A stretch of 64,000 bases of DNA, from NCBI RefSeq assembly GCF_011762005.1, contig NZ_JAASQU010000002.1:186001-250000 (forward strand). Reading direction: 5' to 3'. This DNA comes from Qipengyuania flava. GTDB lineage: Bacteria; Pseudomonadota; Alphaproteobacteria; Sphingomonadales; Sphingomonadaceae. Every line of letters begins with the position of its first letter. Position 1 is the first letter of the stretch. Of this stretch, positions 53,546 through 63,668 are shown in pieces. Under the pieces are notes generated by a model. That model was not told the DNA's origin. It did not search any database and was given only the letters and a program-made list of their open reading frames with translations. The position numbers and the translations under genes were made by a program.

Positions 53546-53890
53546 ATGGCGCGCGTTACTGTCGAAGACTGCGTAGACAAGGTCCCCAACCGTTTCGATC
53601 TCGTCCTGCTGGCTGCCCAGCGGGCGCGCGAGATTTCGGGCGGCGCGGAGCTGACCCTCGATCGCGATCGCGACAAGAACCCGGTCGTTGCCCTGCGCGA
53701 GATCGCCGAACAGACGATCAAGCCCAAGGAACTGCACGAAGCCGCGGTCACCAACCTGCAGAAAATCCTGCCGGACGACGACGACGAGATGGATGAAGTC
53801 GGCTCGCTCAGCCAGTCGGCCGAAGCGCTCCGGATCACCGCTTCGGCGCCGACGCGCTCGACCTCGATCGGGGCCGATTACGACGGCTGA
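53546..53890 (+). CDS. rpoZ: RNA polymerase omega subunit
   Basis: The 114-residue protein has the omega core ([43 protein letters not shown]) and an acidic, Ser/Thr-rich C-terminal extension (about 78-114) that is common in sphingomonads. Omega helps assemble beta-prime into RNA polymerase and is a binding site for ppGpp. Confidence 0.96.
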   Translation: MARVTVEDCVDKVPNRFDLVLLAAQRAREISGGAELTLDRDRDKNPVVALREIAEQTIKPKELHEAAVTNLQKILPDDDDEMDEVGSLSQSAEALRITASAPTRSTSIGADYDG

Positions 53891-53917
53891 TCGGTCGATA
53901 CCGACGATGGTTCTCTG

Positions 53918-53945
53918 AAAGGCCGCCTCCGGGCGGCCTTTTTGC
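53918..53945 (+). terminator. Intrinsic terminator after rpoZ
   Basis: AAAGGCCGCC pairs with GGCGGCCTTT around a small CCTCCG-containing loop, and the stem ends in TTTTT. It lies about 28 bp after the rpoZ stop. Confidence 0.9.
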
Positions 53946-53997
53946 ATTGCAGCACAGGGGTCGAGCGCATTACCTTGTCCCGCGACAGGGAGGCAGC

Positions 53998-55179
53998 ATG
54001 ACCGATATCGCAGAAGGGGTCGGGACAGCCGTAGAAGGCGGGTTGTTCGCGCGCGCCGTGGCTGGCAAGTCGAACCAGGCGACGACGCTGAGCAAGGGCC
54101 ATTTCGCCGAGGGTGCATGCCTCAACTGCGGCACCGAACTTATCGGGGACCATTGCCATTCCTGCGGGCAACAGGCGCATCTGCACCGCACACTCAGCGC
54201 TTTCATGCACGATCTGCTGCACGGCGCGCTGCATTTCGACGGCAAGACCTGGCGCACGCTACCACTGCTGATCGGCAAGCCTGGCGAACTGACCCGGCGT
54301 TACATCGATGGTCAGCGCAAGCGCTTCGTCAGCCCGATGGCACTGTTCCTGTTCTGCATCTTCCTGATGTTCGCCGTATTCCAGATCGCCGGGATCAGCG
54401 CACCCGTCGACATTCCCGGCGACACCGACGCGCAATTGCAGGAACTGACCGCCGAGCAGCAAAGTGAATTGCTCGAACGGCGCGACCTCTTCGCCTCACG
54501 CGTGGACGATCCGGAGATCAGCGAGACGCGCAGGGAACGCGCACAGGAATCGCTCGCCGATGTCGAACGCCAGCTCGATGCACTGGTAAAGGCGCGCAGC
54601 GAGCTGCCCTTTCTTGGCGATCCGAAAGTCGGCGCACGCCCCGCCGTTGCCGCTGAAGCGCCCAGGGAAGGCAACGACACTGAAATCGCACCGGCGGACG
54701 CGAACAGCGAACTGGCAACGGTCGAAGGTTGGGAGGGTGAGCTGGAAAGCGTTCCCTGGATCCAAACCGCGGTCAAGAAGTGGCGCATGAACCCGGGGCT
54801 CATGCTCTACAAACTGCAGACCAACTTCTACAAATTCAGCTGGCTCCTGATCCCGCTCTCGATACCCTTCGTATGGGTGTTGTTTGCCTGGAAGCGCGCA
54901 TTCAGGGCATACGACCACGCAATCTTCGTCACCTACTCGCTGAGCTTCATGACGCTGTTCATCCTGGCGATTGTGCTGGCGGGTCTCGCCGGTGCGGGCG
55001 CCTCGACCATGACACTATTGTCGATCTTCATCCCGCCGGTCCACATCTACAAACATTTGCGTGGGACCTACCGGCTATCGCGCTTCTCGGCGCTATGGCG
55101 ACTGACGGTGCTCAGCGTCGCGATCGTGTTCATCCTTCTGATGTTCACCGCCCTCCTGGCGCTGCTCGGGCTCTTCTAG
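53998..55179 (+). CDS. DUF3667 membrane protein with zinc ribbon
   Basis: The 393-residue protein starts with a four-Cys zinc ribbon (CLNCGTELIGDHCHSCGQ, about residues 41-58). A DUF3667-type motif follows (HDLLHGALHFDGKTWRTLPLL, LTRRYIDGQRKRFVSPMALFLF), then a helix, a charged periplasmic or cytoplasmic coiled region (about 145-260) and three more C-terminal helices. Function unknown. ATG at 53998 follows AGGGAGG. Confidence 0.88.
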   Translation: MTDIAEGVGTAVEGGLFARAVAGKSNQATTLSKGHFAEGACLNCGTELIGDHCHSCGQQAHLHRTLSAFMHDLLHGALHFDGKTWRTLPLLIGKPGELTRRYIDGQRKRFVSPMALFLFCIFLMFAVFQIAGISAPVDIPGDTDAQLQELTAEQQSELLERRDLFASRVDDPEISETRRERAQESLADVERQLDALVKARSELPFLGDPKVGARPAVAAEAPREGNDTEIAPADANSELATVEGWEGELESVPWIQTAVKKWRMNPGLMLYKLQTNFYKFSWLLIPLSIPFVWVLFAWKRAFRAYDHAIFVTYSLSFMTLFILAIVLAGLAGAGASTMTLLSIFIPPVHIYKHLRGTYRLSRFSALWRLTVLSVAIVFILLMFTALLALLGLF

Positions 55180-55200
55180 CCGAGACGGGCGTCGCAACGA

Positions 55201-55236
55201 AAACGCCCTCCCGGTCGGAACCGGAAGGGCGTTTCG
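55201..55236. terminator. Bidirectional terminator between DUF3667 gene and ftsH
   Basis: AAACGCCCT..CCGGT pairs with ACCGG.AGGGCGTTT, giving a long stem with AAA on the left and TTT on the right, suited to both converging transcripts. Confidence 0.85.
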
Positions 55237-55268
55237 CGTCGCGAAGACGCTTTCTCTGAAGTCAAGGA

Positions 55269-57227
55269 TCAGGCGCCTTGCGGTGCCGGCCCCCCGCCCA
55301 GCTTGCGTCCCGCCTTGGGTACGGCAACGCCCGAAACCGGCTTCACCGCGACCGGGCCCTTGGGCTCATCGGGCCGGTCGATCTTGCCGTCCTTCATCAG
55401 CTGGTCGATCTCGTCGCCGGTCAGGGTCTCGTATTCGAGCATGGCTTGCGCCAGCAGGTGCAGCTTGTCTTCCTGCGCGGTGAGAATCTCGGTAGCCCGC
55501 TTGAGGCCGCCTTCGACCAGCTCCTTGATCTCGGCGTCGATCAGCTTGTTGGTTTCGGCGCCGCCCATGGTGCGCGCGGTCTGGCCCATGCCGAGATAGC
55601 CTTCCTGGCTCTCTTCGTACTGAAGCGGCCCGAGCTTGTCGCTCATGCCCCATTTCGTGACCATGTTGCGGGCGAGGTCGGTGGCATACTGGATATCACC
55701 CGAGGCACCGCTCGATACCTTGTCGTGCCCGAAGATGATCTCTTCGGCTACGCGACCGCCCATCGCCACTGCGAGGTTCGCATGCATCTTGTCGCGGTGG
55801 TAGGAATAGCTGTCCCTTTCGGGCAGCCGCATCACCATGCCCAGCGCCCGGCCGCGCGGGATGATCGTCGCCTTGTGGATCGGGTCCGATGCCGGCTCAT
55901 TGAGGCTCACGAGCGCGTGGCCGGCCTCGTGATAGGCGGTCATCTTCTTCTCGTCCTCGGTCATGACCATGCTGCGGCGCTCCGCGCCCATCATGACCTT
56001 GTCCTTGGCATCCTCGAATTCCTGCATCGCGACGAGCCGCTTGTTGCGACGCGCCGCGAGCAGTGCCGCCTCATTGACAAGATTGGCGAGGTCCGCACCC
56101 GAGAAACCGGGGGTGCCACGTGCGATCGTACGCGGGTTCACATCGGGCGCCAGCGGCACCTTCTTCATGTGGACCGCAAGAATTTTCTCGCGCCCGTCGA
56201 TATCGGGCACCGGCACCACCACCTGCCGGTCGAACCGCCCCGGGCGCAGCAGCGCGGGGTCGAGCACATCGGGACGGTTGGTCGCCGCGATGATGATGAT
56301 GCCTTCGTTCGCTTCGAAGCCATCCATCTCGACCAGCAGCTGGTTCAGCGTCTGTTCGCGCTCGTCGTTCGAATTGCCGAGGCCGTGACCACGGCTGCGG
56401 CCGACCGCATCGATCTCGTCGATGAACAGGATGCAGGGCGCGTTCTTCTTCGCCTGTTCGAACATGTCGCGCACGCGGCTGGCGCCAACGCCGACGAACA
56501 TCTCGACGAAATCCGAACCCGAAATGGTGAAGAACGGCACGCCTGCCTCACCCGCGATGGCGCGGGCCAGCAACGTCTTGCCGGTGCCGGGCGAGCCGAC
56601 CAGCAGCGCGCCTTTCGGAATCTGGCCCCCGAGCTTGGAGAAGCGTTGCGGGTCCTTGAGGAACTCGACGATTTCCTCAAGCTCTTCGCGTGCTTCGTCG
56701 ATCCCCGCGACATCGTCGAAGGTGACCTTGCCCTGTCGTTCGGTGAGCAGCTTGGCCTTGGACTTGCCGAAGCCCATCGCGCCGCCCGCACCGCCGCCCT
56801 TCTGCACCTGTCGCAGCGCAAAGAAGGCTATGCCGAGGATCAGCACGAAGGGCAGTATCTGGATAAGCGCATAGAGCAGCAGATTGCCGCTTTCCGCCTC
56901 CGCACCCGAATAGCGGACACCATTGTCCTCGAGCAGTTGCGGCAGTGTGGTGTCATTGGTCACCGGTATGGTCGAGAACTGCTCGCCGTTCTTCATTTCG
57001 CCGACAATCGACGTTTCCGATATCTGCACACTGGCAACCGAACCTTCGGCAACCTTGTCTCGGAAATCGGAATAGAGGATCTGCGCGCCATTGCCGCTCG
57101 ATCCGCCGCCGAACAGCGACACGACCATCAGCAGCGCAAGAAAGATGCCGCCCCAGATCATCAGGCTCTTGACCCAAGGATTGGGGCCGTTGCCTTCGGG
57201 TTCGGGCGGGGAGTTCTGGTCGCTCAT
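55269..57227 (-). CDS. ftsH: ATP-dependent zinc metalloprotease FtsH
   Basis: The 652-residue membrane protease has two helices (about 20-40 and 115-135) around a periplasmic domain. An AAA module follows (about 165-400: Walker A GSPGTGKT, Walker [13 protein letters not shown], second region of homology), then the M41 protease with HEAGH. It degrades damaged membrane proteins and regulators. The Walker A has Ser in place of the usual Pro (GPPGTGKT), a mild variation. Confidence 0.97.
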   Translation of the reverse strand: MSDQNSPPEPEGNGPNPWVKSLMIWGGIFLALLMVVSLFGGGSSGNGAQILYSDFRDKVAEGSVASVQISETSIVGEMKNGEQFSTIPVTNDTTLPQLLEDNGVRYSGAEAESGNLLLYALIQILPFVLILGIAFFALRQVQKGGGAGGAMGFGKSKAKLLTERQGKVTFDDVAGIDEAREELEEIVEFLKDPQRFSKLGGQIPKGALLVGSPGTGKTLLARAIAGEAGVPFFTISGSDFVEMFVGVGASRVRDMFEQAKKNAPCILFIDEIDAVGRSRGHGLGNSNDEREQTLNQLLVEMDGFEANEGIIIIAATNRPDVLDPALLRPGRFDRQVVVPVPDIDGREKILAVHMKKVPLAPDVNPRTIARGTPGFSGADLANLVNEAALLAARRNKRLVAMQEFEDAKDKVMMGAERRSMVMTEDEKKMTAYHEAGHALVSLNEPASDPIHKATIIPRGRALGMVMRLPERDSYSYHRDKMHANLAVAMGGRVAEEIIFGHDKVSSGASGDIQYATDLARNMVTKWGMSDKLGPLQYEESQEGYLGMGQTARTMGGAETNKLIDAEIKELVEGGLKRATEILTAQEDKLHLLAQAMLEYETLTGDEIDQLMKDGKIDRPDEPKGPVAVKPVSGVAVPKAGRKLGGGPAPQGA

Positions 57228-57328
57228 GCGCGGATTCCTTTCATCGCCCGATTATGTAGGATGCCACGGGTGAATGGCAAGTTGACCCGGGCCGCGGAAT
57301 TTCCGCTATCTGGCAATCAGCCGGTCGA

Positions 57329-57958
57329 TCACAGGAACGGCAGCACGCCACTCTCGGCGCCCGAACCCGACGAATTCACGTACATCGCGATGCCGATGGA
57401 GGTGGCGATACCGGTAAACACCAGTGCTCCTAGCACCAAAGCGCCGTCGCGAACGGTCAGGGCGAGACCGAGAACGGCGATGGCGAGCATCGGGATGGAA
57501 CTGGCGAAGGGAAAAAATTCGAGCGGTGGGACGGTGCAGCACAGCAGCAGTATGGCCCCTGCCACGAGCTTGATTGCCGTTCCTTGCGTGAGACCTTCCA
57601 TCCGTCCCTTGCTGTGACGGTCAAGGAAACTCGCGACCCCCCGCAGCTTGCCCACCGCCTTGTGCAATTTCTTCGATCCCACCGCGCGCTGTTGGACGAA
57701 ATGCGGCATCCACACGTGATCGCGCCCAAGCAGCAACTGGACGGCGATCAGCGAGATGAAAAGCGCAAGCGCGGTCGGCAGGCCGGGGATGCCACCCACC
57801 GGGGCCAGTTCGAGCAGCGCGGGGATCATGATGAAGGGACCGAAACTGCGCGCGCCAAAATCGTCCAGCACATCGCCCACGCAGACCTTTTCGTGGTTCG
57901 ATGCGAGTTCGTCCAACTCGCCGATGACATCGCCCATGCTGGTGGGTTCTTGTGACAC
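57329..57958 (-). CDS. ExoD-family membrane protein
   Basis: The product of about 209 residues has the ExoD pattern (VCVGDVLDDFGARSFGPFIMIPALLELAPVGGIPG, GLALTVRDGALVLGALVF) with four to five membrane helices. ExoD affects exopolysaccharide production in rhizobia, but the molecular role is unknown. GTG at 57958 has AAGGGAG eight bases before it; GTG at 57967 and ATG at 57937 are alternatives. Confidence 0.85.
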   Translation of the reverse strand: MSQEPTSMGDVIGELDELASNHEKVCVGDVLDDFGARSFGPFIMIPALLELAPVGGIPGLPTALALFISLIAVQLLLGRDHVWMPHFVQQRAVGSKKLHKAVGKLRGVASFLDRHSKGRMEGLTQGTAIKLVAGAILLLCCTVPPLEFFPFASSIPMLAIAVLGLALTVRDGALVLGALVFTGIATSIGIAMYVNSSGSGAESGVLPFL

Positions 57959-58030
57959 TCGCCGCACTCCCTTTCACGCCCAACGCTCGACACGAGCAAA
58001 TGGGTGCAAGCGAGGACGCAGTGGCTCAGA

Positions 58031-58483
58031 TCAGTTCGGCTTCTTCTGGAGCAGCGCCGACCGCTCGCAGCGACAAACGACCTCGCCGCGCTGATTGATC
58101 GCCTCATGGAGGAAGGTAACGATACCCGCATCGGGGCGCGACTTGCTTTCGCGCAGGCCGATGACCTCGCTCGTCGCATGCAGCGTATCGCCAATGAACA
58201 CCGGCTTGGGCATCACCAGCTTGTCGTAACCCAGATTGGCCACAAGGGTACCGAGCGTGGTGTCACCGACGCTGAGGCCCACCATCAGCGAGAAGGTGAA
58301 GGTCCCGTTGACCAGGATCTGGCCGAACTCGCTGGCCTTGGCCGCTTCCGCATCGAGATGGAGCGGCTGCGGGTTGTGCGTCATGGTGGTGAACAGCAGA
58401 TTATCCGTCTCGGTCACCGTCCGGCGGATGTCATGCGTCAGCGTATCGCCGACCTGCCATTCGTCGAAATACTTCCCTGCCAT
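58031..58483 (-). CDS. MaoC-like enoyl-CoA hydratase/dehydratase
   Basis: The 150-residue single hotdog-fold protein has the MaoC region ([41 protein letters not shown]) that contains the hydratase Asp/His pair. It hydrates 2-enoyl-CoA esters. The stop of the upstream aldehyde dehydrogenase gene touches its start, so it is the last gene of an acyl-CoA degradation operon. Confidence 0.9.
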   Translation of the reverse strand: MAGKYFDEWQVGDTLTHDIRRTVTETDNLLFTTMTHNPQPLHLDAEAAKASEFGQILVNGTFTFSLMVGLSVGDTTLGTLVANLGYDKLVMPKPVFIGDTLHATSEVIGLRESKSRPDAGIVTFLHEAINQRGEVVCRCERSALLQKKPN

Positions 58484-59901
58484 CAGCCGTGCCCCATCAC
58501 GGCTTTGACCTCAAGGAAGTCGTGGAAGCCCCATTCGCCCCATTCGCGGCCATTGCCCGACTTCTTGTAGCCACCGAAGGCAGCGCCGAGATCGTAGCCG
58601 CCGTTGATCGCCACGCGGCCCGCGCGAATGCGCTTGGCAAGGCTGCGGGCCAGTTCGATGTCCTCGCCGGTGATCGCGCTCGCCAGCCCGTATTCGGTGT
58701 CGTTGGCGATGCGGATCGCGTCGTCGTAATCCTCGTAACCGAGGATGCAGAGCACCGGGCCGAAGATTTCCTCGCGCGCGATGGTCATGTCGTTGGTGAC
58801 ATCGGCGAAGACGGTCGGCTTGACGTAGTGACCGGTCTCGAGCCCCTCGGGCTTGCCGGGGCCGCCTGCGACCAATGTCGCACCTTCCTCGATACCTTTT
58901 TCGATCAGGCCCTGGATCTTGTCCCATTGCGCGCGGCTGACCACCGGGCCGATAGCGGCATTGCCCTTCGGATCGCCGGGGATGACGCCTTCGGCAGCCT
59001 CCTTGGCTGCCGCCTTGGCTTCCTCCATCCGCGCATGCGGGACCAGCATGCGGCTGGGCGCGGTGCAGGTCTGGCCCGAATTGCCCATCATCGCGACGGC
59101 GCCCTTGGCAACCGACTTGGTGAAAGCGGAATCGTCGAGCACGATATTGGGGCTCTTGCCGCCCAGTTCCTGCGCCACGCGCTTGACCGTATCGGCGGCA
59201 TTCTTGGCGATCGCGATGCCCGCCCGGGTCGAACCGGTAAAGCTGACCATGTCGATATCGGGATGGCCGCTGATCGCCTCGCCGACGCCCGGCCCGTCGC
59301 CATTGATCAGGTTGAACACGCCTGCGGGAACACCCGCCGCATGCATGATCTCGGCGAAGATATAGGCGTTGAAGGGCGCGATCTCGCTGGGTTTGAGCAC
59401 CATGGTGTTGCCCGTCGCCAGCGCGGGGAAGACCTTGCAGGCGATCTGGTTGAGCGGCCAGTTCCACGGGGTGATCATGCCGACCACGCCAACCGGCTCC
59501 CACACATGCAGCGTCGGCCCATCCTGCCGTTCGAAAGCGAAGCCTTCGAGGATCTCGATCGCCTTCTGGCAATGGCCGGCGAGCAGCCCGACATGCGGCC
59601 CGTTCGCGAGGCTGAGCGGCGCACCCATCTCGTCGCTGACCGCGGTCGCGAGCTCTTCCTTGCGGTTCTCGATCTCCGCCTGGATCGCGCGCAGCAGCGT
59701 CAGCCGCTCTTCCTTGCTGGTCTGGCTGAAGCTCTCGAAGGCACGCCGCGCGGCGGCGACGGCCTTGTCGACATCGGCCGCCGTGCCGAAGCTGATGTGA
59801 CCGATCGTTTCTTCGGTGGCGGGGTTTTCGACCGCTACCGTGTTTTCGGTGACCGGGTCGACCCACTGGCCGTCGATGTAGAACTGGGTGCATTCGCGCA
59901 T
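58483..59901 (-). CDS. NAD(P)-dependent aldehyde dehydrogenase
   Basis: The 472-residue ALDH has the catalytic Cys in [12 protein letters not shown] and the general base Glu in [10 protein letters not shown], with cofactor block PWNWPLNQI and [15 protein letters not shown]. The likely substrate is an aldehyde formed in the same operon's acyl or aliphatic pathway. ATG at 59901 follows AAGGAGA; an upstream in-frame extension lacks ALDH sequence. Confidence 0.94.
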   Translation of the reverse strand: MRECTQFYIDGQWVDPVTENTVAVENPATEETIGHISFGTAADVDKAVAAARRAFESFSQTSKEERLTLLRAIQAEIENRKEELATAVSDEMGAPLSLANGPHVGLLAGHCQKAIEILEGFAFERQDGPTLHVWEPVGVVGMITPWNWPLNQIACKVFPALATGNTMVLKPSEIAPFNAYIFAEIMHAAGVPAGVFNLINGDGPGVGEAISGHPDIDMVSFTGSTRAGIAIAKNAADTVKRVAQELGGKSPNIVLDDSAFTKSVAKGAVAMMGNSGQTCTAPSRMLVPHARMEEAKAAAKEAAEGVIPGDPKGNAAIGPVVSRAQWDKIQGLIEKGIEEGATLVAGGPGKPEGLETGHYVKPTVFADVTNDMTIAREEIFGPVLCILGYEDYDDAIRIANDTEYGLASAITGEDIELARSLAKRIRAGRVAINGGYDLGAAFGGYKKSGNGREWGEWGFHDFLEVKAVMGHG

Positions 59902-59926
59902 CGGAAACTCTCCTTTGCGCGCGCCT

Positions 59927-61006
59927 CTAGCCCTCCTGTCGCCAGCGCGCCACCACCTCTTCGCCATCCTGAGCGCTCTCGCGAACGGTATTGGGCGTGC
60001 GATCGAAGCGCGGCGCGGGCGCGGTGTGCCAGCGGCCATCCTGTTCGACATAGGCCCCGCGCGCTTTCATATGCGGATGATCCTTTGCCTCATCGAGCGG
60101 AATCACGGGCGCAAAACAGGCATCGGTTCCCTCGAGCAATTCGCACCATTCGGCCTGGGTCTTGGTTGCGAAAAGCTCCGCAAGATCGTCGGCGTAGCTG
60201 TCCCACTTGCCCGGGTCCATCTGTGCTTCGCGCAAGTGCTCGGGCGCATCGGCGCGCTGGAGCAATTCGGCGTAGAATTGCGGTTCGATCGCACCGACGC
60301 TGACTTCCTTGCCGTCCTTGCAGGTATAGCAGCGATAGAAATGCGCTGCACCGCCAAGCAGGCCCGCGCCACGTTCGACCGTGCGCAGCGCGCTATGCGG
60401 CTGGCCGTAGAAGAAGCTCATCAGGCTGGTCACGCCGTCGACGATCGCCGCGTCGACGACCTGGCCCTTGCCGCTCGACTGGCGTTCGAACAGCGCGGCG
60501 AGAATGCCCATCGCGCAATACATCGACCCGCCGCCGAAATCGCCGACAAGGTTTTGCGGCGGCACGGGCAGTTCGCCGCGCTTGCCGATCGCGTCGAGCG
60601 CGCCGGTGATCGCGATATAGTTGAGATCGTGTCCTGCGGCCTGGGCCAGCGGGCCTTCCTGCCCCCAGCCGGTCATCCGCGCGTAGACCAGCCGCGGATT
60701 GACCTTCAGAACCGCGTCGGGCCCCAGCCCCAAGCGCTCCATGACACCCGGGCGGAACCCCTCGATGAGCACATCGGCATGTGCGAGGGCCTGCTCGACG
60801 AAGGCCTTGCCCTCCGCGCTCTTTAGGTCGACTGCGGCGCGGTGACGCGCACGTTCGACCACCGGGTTCATCGGCTGGTGCCCCGCGCGTTCGATACGCA
60901 CCACTTCGGCTCCCATGTCCGCCAGCATCATGGCAACATGCGGGCCGGGCCCGATGCCTTGGAATTCGACGACCTTAAGGCCGGTCAGCGGACCGTTGCT
61001 CGACAT
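59927..61006 (-). CDS. CaiB/BaiF-family (type III) CoA-transferase or racemase
   Basis: The 359-residue protein has the family start GLKVVEFQGIGPGPHVAMMLADMGAEVVRIE and the catalytic Asp in HDLNYIAITGALDAIG and FGGGSMYCAMGILAAL. The MMLADMG and GPGPH sequences are most like alpha-methylacyl-CoA racemase, but formyl- or other CoA-transferases share them. It lies between acyl-CoA dehydrogenase and aldehyde dehydrogenase genes. Confidence 0.9.
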   Translation of the reverse strand: MSSNGPLTGLKVVEFQGIGPGPHVAMMLADMGAEVVRIERAGHQPMNPVVERARHRAAVDLKSAEGKAFVEQALAHADVLIEGFRPGVMERLGLGPDAVLKVNPRLVYARMTGWGQEGPLAQAAGHDLNYIAITGALDAIGKRGELPVPPQNLVGDFGGGSMYCAMGILAALFERQSSGKGQVVDAAIVDGVTSLMSFFYGQPHSALRTVERGAGLLGGAAHFYRCYTCKDGKEVSVGAIEPQFYAELLQRADAPEHLREAQMDPGKWDSYADDLAELFATKTQAEWCELLEGTDACFAPVIPLDEAKDHPHMKARGAYVEQDGRWHTAPAPRFDRTPNTVRESAQDGEEVVARWRQEG

Positions 61007-61032
61007 TTCTCTCTCCTCGGGAATAGCGTTTT

Positions 61033-62199
61033 TTAGAAGCTTTTGGGCAGGTCGAGCACATGCGTGGCGACATGGCTCAGGATCAGGTTCGTGCTGATCG
61101 GCGCGACCTGGTAGAGCCGCGTCTCGCGAAACTTGCGCTCGATGTCGTATTCCTCGGCAAAGCCGAACCCGCCATGCGTCTGGATGCACATGTCGGCGGC
61201 CGCCCAACTCGCTTCGCTGGCCAACATCTTGGCCATGTTCGCCTCGGTCCCGGCAGTCTCACCCGCATCGAACATGCGTGCCGCCTTGGTCACCATTTCG
61301 GCCGCGGCGGATAGCTGGACATAGGCGCGCGCGATGGGGAACTGGACGCCCTGGTTCTCGCCGATGGCACGTCCGAACACGCTGCGGTCCTTCGCATAGG
61401 CCGCCGCGCGGTCGATGAAAAAGCGCCCGTCGCCAATGCATTCGCTGGCGATCAGGATGCGTTCGGCATTCATGCCCGAAAGGATGTAGCGGAAGCCCTT
61501 GCCCTCCTCGCCGATCAGCGCGCTGGCGGGCACACGCAGATCGTCGAAGAACAGTTCGGTGGTGGCATGGTTGAGCATGGTCCGCACAGGGCGGATCGTC
61601 AGCCCGTTGCCCACTGCCTCGCGCATGTCGACCAGCAATACGCTCATCCCGTCGGAGGGCTTGGCGCATTCTTCACGCGGCGTGGTGCGGCACAGCAATA
61701 CCATCAGGTCCGAATGCTCGGCACGGCTGATCCAGATTTTCTGTCCGTTGACCACGTAATCGTCGCCCTCGCGCCGCGCGAAGGTGGAGATACGGGTCGT
61801 ATCGGTGCCCGCTCCCGGCTCGGTCACGCCGAAAGCCTGCAGCCGCAATTCGCCGCTGGCGATCTTCGGCAGGTAATGGCGCTTCTGTTCCTCTGAGCCA
61901 TGCTTCAGCAGCGTGCCCATCGTATACATCTGCGCGTGGCAGGCGCCGCCATTCGAGCCCGAGCGGTGGATCTCCTCCAGAACGGCACAGGCGGCCTCCA
62001 GCCCCAGACCCGATCCGCCATATTCTTCCGGGATCAGCACCGAAAGAAAGCCCGCCTCGGTCAGCGCAGCCACGAATTCGCTCGGATAGGCGCGCTCGCG
62101 ATCAAGCTTCCGCCAATATTCACCCGGGAAGCGCGCGCACAGCCGCCGCACCGCTTCGCGGATCTCCGGAAAGGTCTCGTTCAAAATTCCGTCTCCCAT
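61033..62199 (-). CDS. Acyl-CoA dehydrogenase
   Basis: The 388-residue flavoprotein has the three ACAD domains, the signatures FGVTEPGAGTDTTRI and QTHGGFGFAEEYDIERKFRETR, and the usual catalytic region. It is the first gene of the cluster of acyl-CoA dehydrogenase, CoA-transferase/racemase, aldehyde dehydrogenase and MaoC, which points to breakdown of a branched or otherwise unusual acyl chain. ATG at 62199 was chosen at the start of homology. Confidence 0.95.
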   Translation of the reverse strand: MGDGILNETFPEIREAVRRLCARFPGEYWRKLDRERAYPSEFVAALTEAGFLSVLIPEEYGGSGLGLEAACAVLEEIHRSGSNGGACHAQMYTMGTLLKHGSEEQKRHYLPKIASGELRLQAFGVTEPGAGTDTTRISTFARREGDDYVVNGQKIWISRAEHSDLMVLLCRTTPREECAKPSDGMSVLLVDMREAVGNGLTIRPVRTMLNHATTELFFDDLRVPASALIGEEGKGFRYILSGMNAERILIASECIGDGRFFIDRAAAYAKDRSVFGRAIGENQGVQFPIARAYVQLSAAAEMVTKAARMFDAGETAGTEANMAKMLASEASWAAADMCIQTHGGFGFAEEYDIERKFRETRLYQVAPISTNLILSHVATHVLDLPKSF

Positions 62200-62489
62200 T
62201 GCAACCTGTTTGGCGCGCAGGGACCGCTTTGGCAACGGCAGATGATGGGCAGATTGGGGAGACCGGATTGCATTTCCCGATCTCGCGAACCCGCGATGCG
62301 ATCTCTTCGCAGATACGAAAAATGCGAACGCAGAGACAAGTTCTCAGTGAATGTCCGGATCGGTGCGGAAGTTAATTTGGACGCCTTGCCAATATTATTG
62401 AGCGATCTGTGCCTACGTAACTTTCCGTAAAGCACGCCACCCTATGCCCGCAGCACCCAACACTCTGGGATAATAGGGAAATCTAACAA
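62200..62489. other. Intergenic region between divergent genes, no gene seen
   Basis: This 290-bp stretch separates the acyl-CoA dehydrogenase operon from the outer-membrane protein gene. I see no supported ORF or RNA. The right half is AT-richer than its surroundings (around 62360-62400 and 62460-62490) and probably holds the promoters. Confidence 0.5.
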
Positions 62490-63179
62490 ATGAGAGAATT
62501 CAGTGCGCTCTTGGCTTCGCTCGCCGCAATGGCAGCGACGCCTGCCATTGCACAGGACACCAGCGGCAATTTCGACGGCTTTCACGTTGAGGCCGTGGCC
62601 GGCTACGATATTGTCGAGATCTCTATCGACGAAGACGTTTTCGGCGAAACGCTGAGCGATGATCAGGGTGGCTTCGCCTATGGCGTCGCCGCGGGTTACG
62701 ACGTGTCTATTGGGGGTACGCTTCTCGGCGTCGAAATCGAATATGCCGACTCGGGCGTTGGGATCGAAGATTCTTATGTCGGCGAGCTTCTCGGGAGTGA
62801 GGTAGACATCGCTGCCAGCCTCGATGCTGGCCGCGATCTTTACGCCGGCATCCGTTTGGGTGGCCAATTGAGTGACCGCTCGCTTGTTTACGTCAAGGCG
62901 GGCTACACAAATGCACGCGCCAAGTTTTCCATGACCGGAACCGTCGATGGCGAGACGTTCGCCGATAGCGCATCCGCGACCTTCGACGGCCTGCGTCTCG
63001 GTGTCGGCTCCGAATTCGCGTTCTCGAAAAATGCCTTCGCAAAAGTCGAGTATCGCCTCTCGATGTACGGGGATGGCGAAGCCGAGATGGATGGCGAAAA
63101 CGCCGATATCGGCGAGATTTTCGAGTATGGCGATCTCAATCGCCATCAGATTGTTCTTGGCCTCGGCATGCGTTTTTGA
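62490..63179 (+). CDS. Outer-membrane beta-barrel protein (OmpA/opacity-like)
   Basis: The 229-residue protein has a signal peptide (about 1-22, ATPAIAQ) and an eight-stranded barrel of the Omp25/opacity type: GFAYGVAAGYDVSIGGTLLGVEIEYADS, LYAGIRLGGQLSDRSLVYVKAGYT, NAFAKVEYRLSMY and a C-terminal HQIVLGLGMRF with terminal Phe. It is small, acidic and unlikely to be a diffusion porin. Translation starts eight bases after GGGAAATC. Confidence 0.88.
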   Translation: MREFSALLASLAAMAATPAIAQDTSGNFDGFHVEAVAGYDIVEISIDEDVFGETLSDDQGGFAYGVAAGYDVSIGGTLLGVEIEYADSGVGIEDSYVGELLGSEVDIAASLDAGRDLYAGIRLGGQLSDRSLVYVKAGYTNARAKFSMTGTVDGETFADSASATFDGLRLGVGSEFAFSKNAFAKVEYRLSMYGDGEAEMDGENADIGEIFEYGDLNRHQIVLGLGMRF

Positions 63180-63186
63180 CCGGAGA

Positions 63187-63212
63187 GGGGGGGGGATTTG
63201 CCCCTCCCCTTA
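63187..63212 (+). terminator. G-rich hairpin after the outer-membrane protein gene
   Basis: A run of nine G (63187-63195) can pair with CCCCTCCCC shortly downstream, followed by TTAAA. It may end the gene's transcript, but the repetitive G tract makes the exact pairing uncertain. Confidence 0.4.
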
Positions 63213-63408
63213 AACCGCATGGGATCCGTGCATTTCCACGATCCTAAACATTCGGCGCGCGAAGGTGCTTCGTACGGCACCAGCAATCGCGGGTGAAGGA
63301 CTGAATGTGTGCCGCGTCGACCCCAATCGAGGCGCTAGCAAGTAAGCGCATCGAACTGGCAGCTATCGTCAGGCAACCCCGATCAATTGCATAGCGCGAT
63401 AAAATCAA

Positions 63409-63482
63409 TGGATGCCCCGTGAGGATTCGAACCTCAATTGACGGAGTCAGAGTCCGTAGTCTTACCATTAGACGACGGGGCA
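63409..63482 (-). tRNA. tRNA-Gln (anticodon CTG)
   Basis: The reverse strand reads TGCCCCGTCGTCTAATGG at its 5' end, has an anticodon loop CTCTGAC (anticodon CTG), a T-loop GGTTCGAATCC and an encoded 3' CCA. The acceptor TGCCCCG pairs with CGGGGCA. Length is 74 nt. Confidence 0.95.
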
Positions 63483-63668
63483 TCAGGTTCCGGAAGGGCG
63501 AGAATCGCGGCTTGCTCCGGAAGAGGCCGCGCATCTAGTTTTGTGCAGCGCTCAGGTCAACCCCGCGTCTGCCCACGCCACTTGCCCCGCTTCGGCTTCG
63601 CGGCTAGCGTCGGCGACAAGTCCCCGTGCACAAGGGTTTGCACGGGAGGAAAAAGAAAGCTCCGAAGT

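Noticed and set aside
55278-57617. 779-residue plus-strand frame opposite ftsH
   Set aside because: It is the antisense shadow of ftsH in high-GC DNA, with Arg/His-rich composition and no recognisable domain. Similar long shadows at 58489-60303, 30665-32452, 40761-42461 and 26733-28058 were rejected for the same reason.
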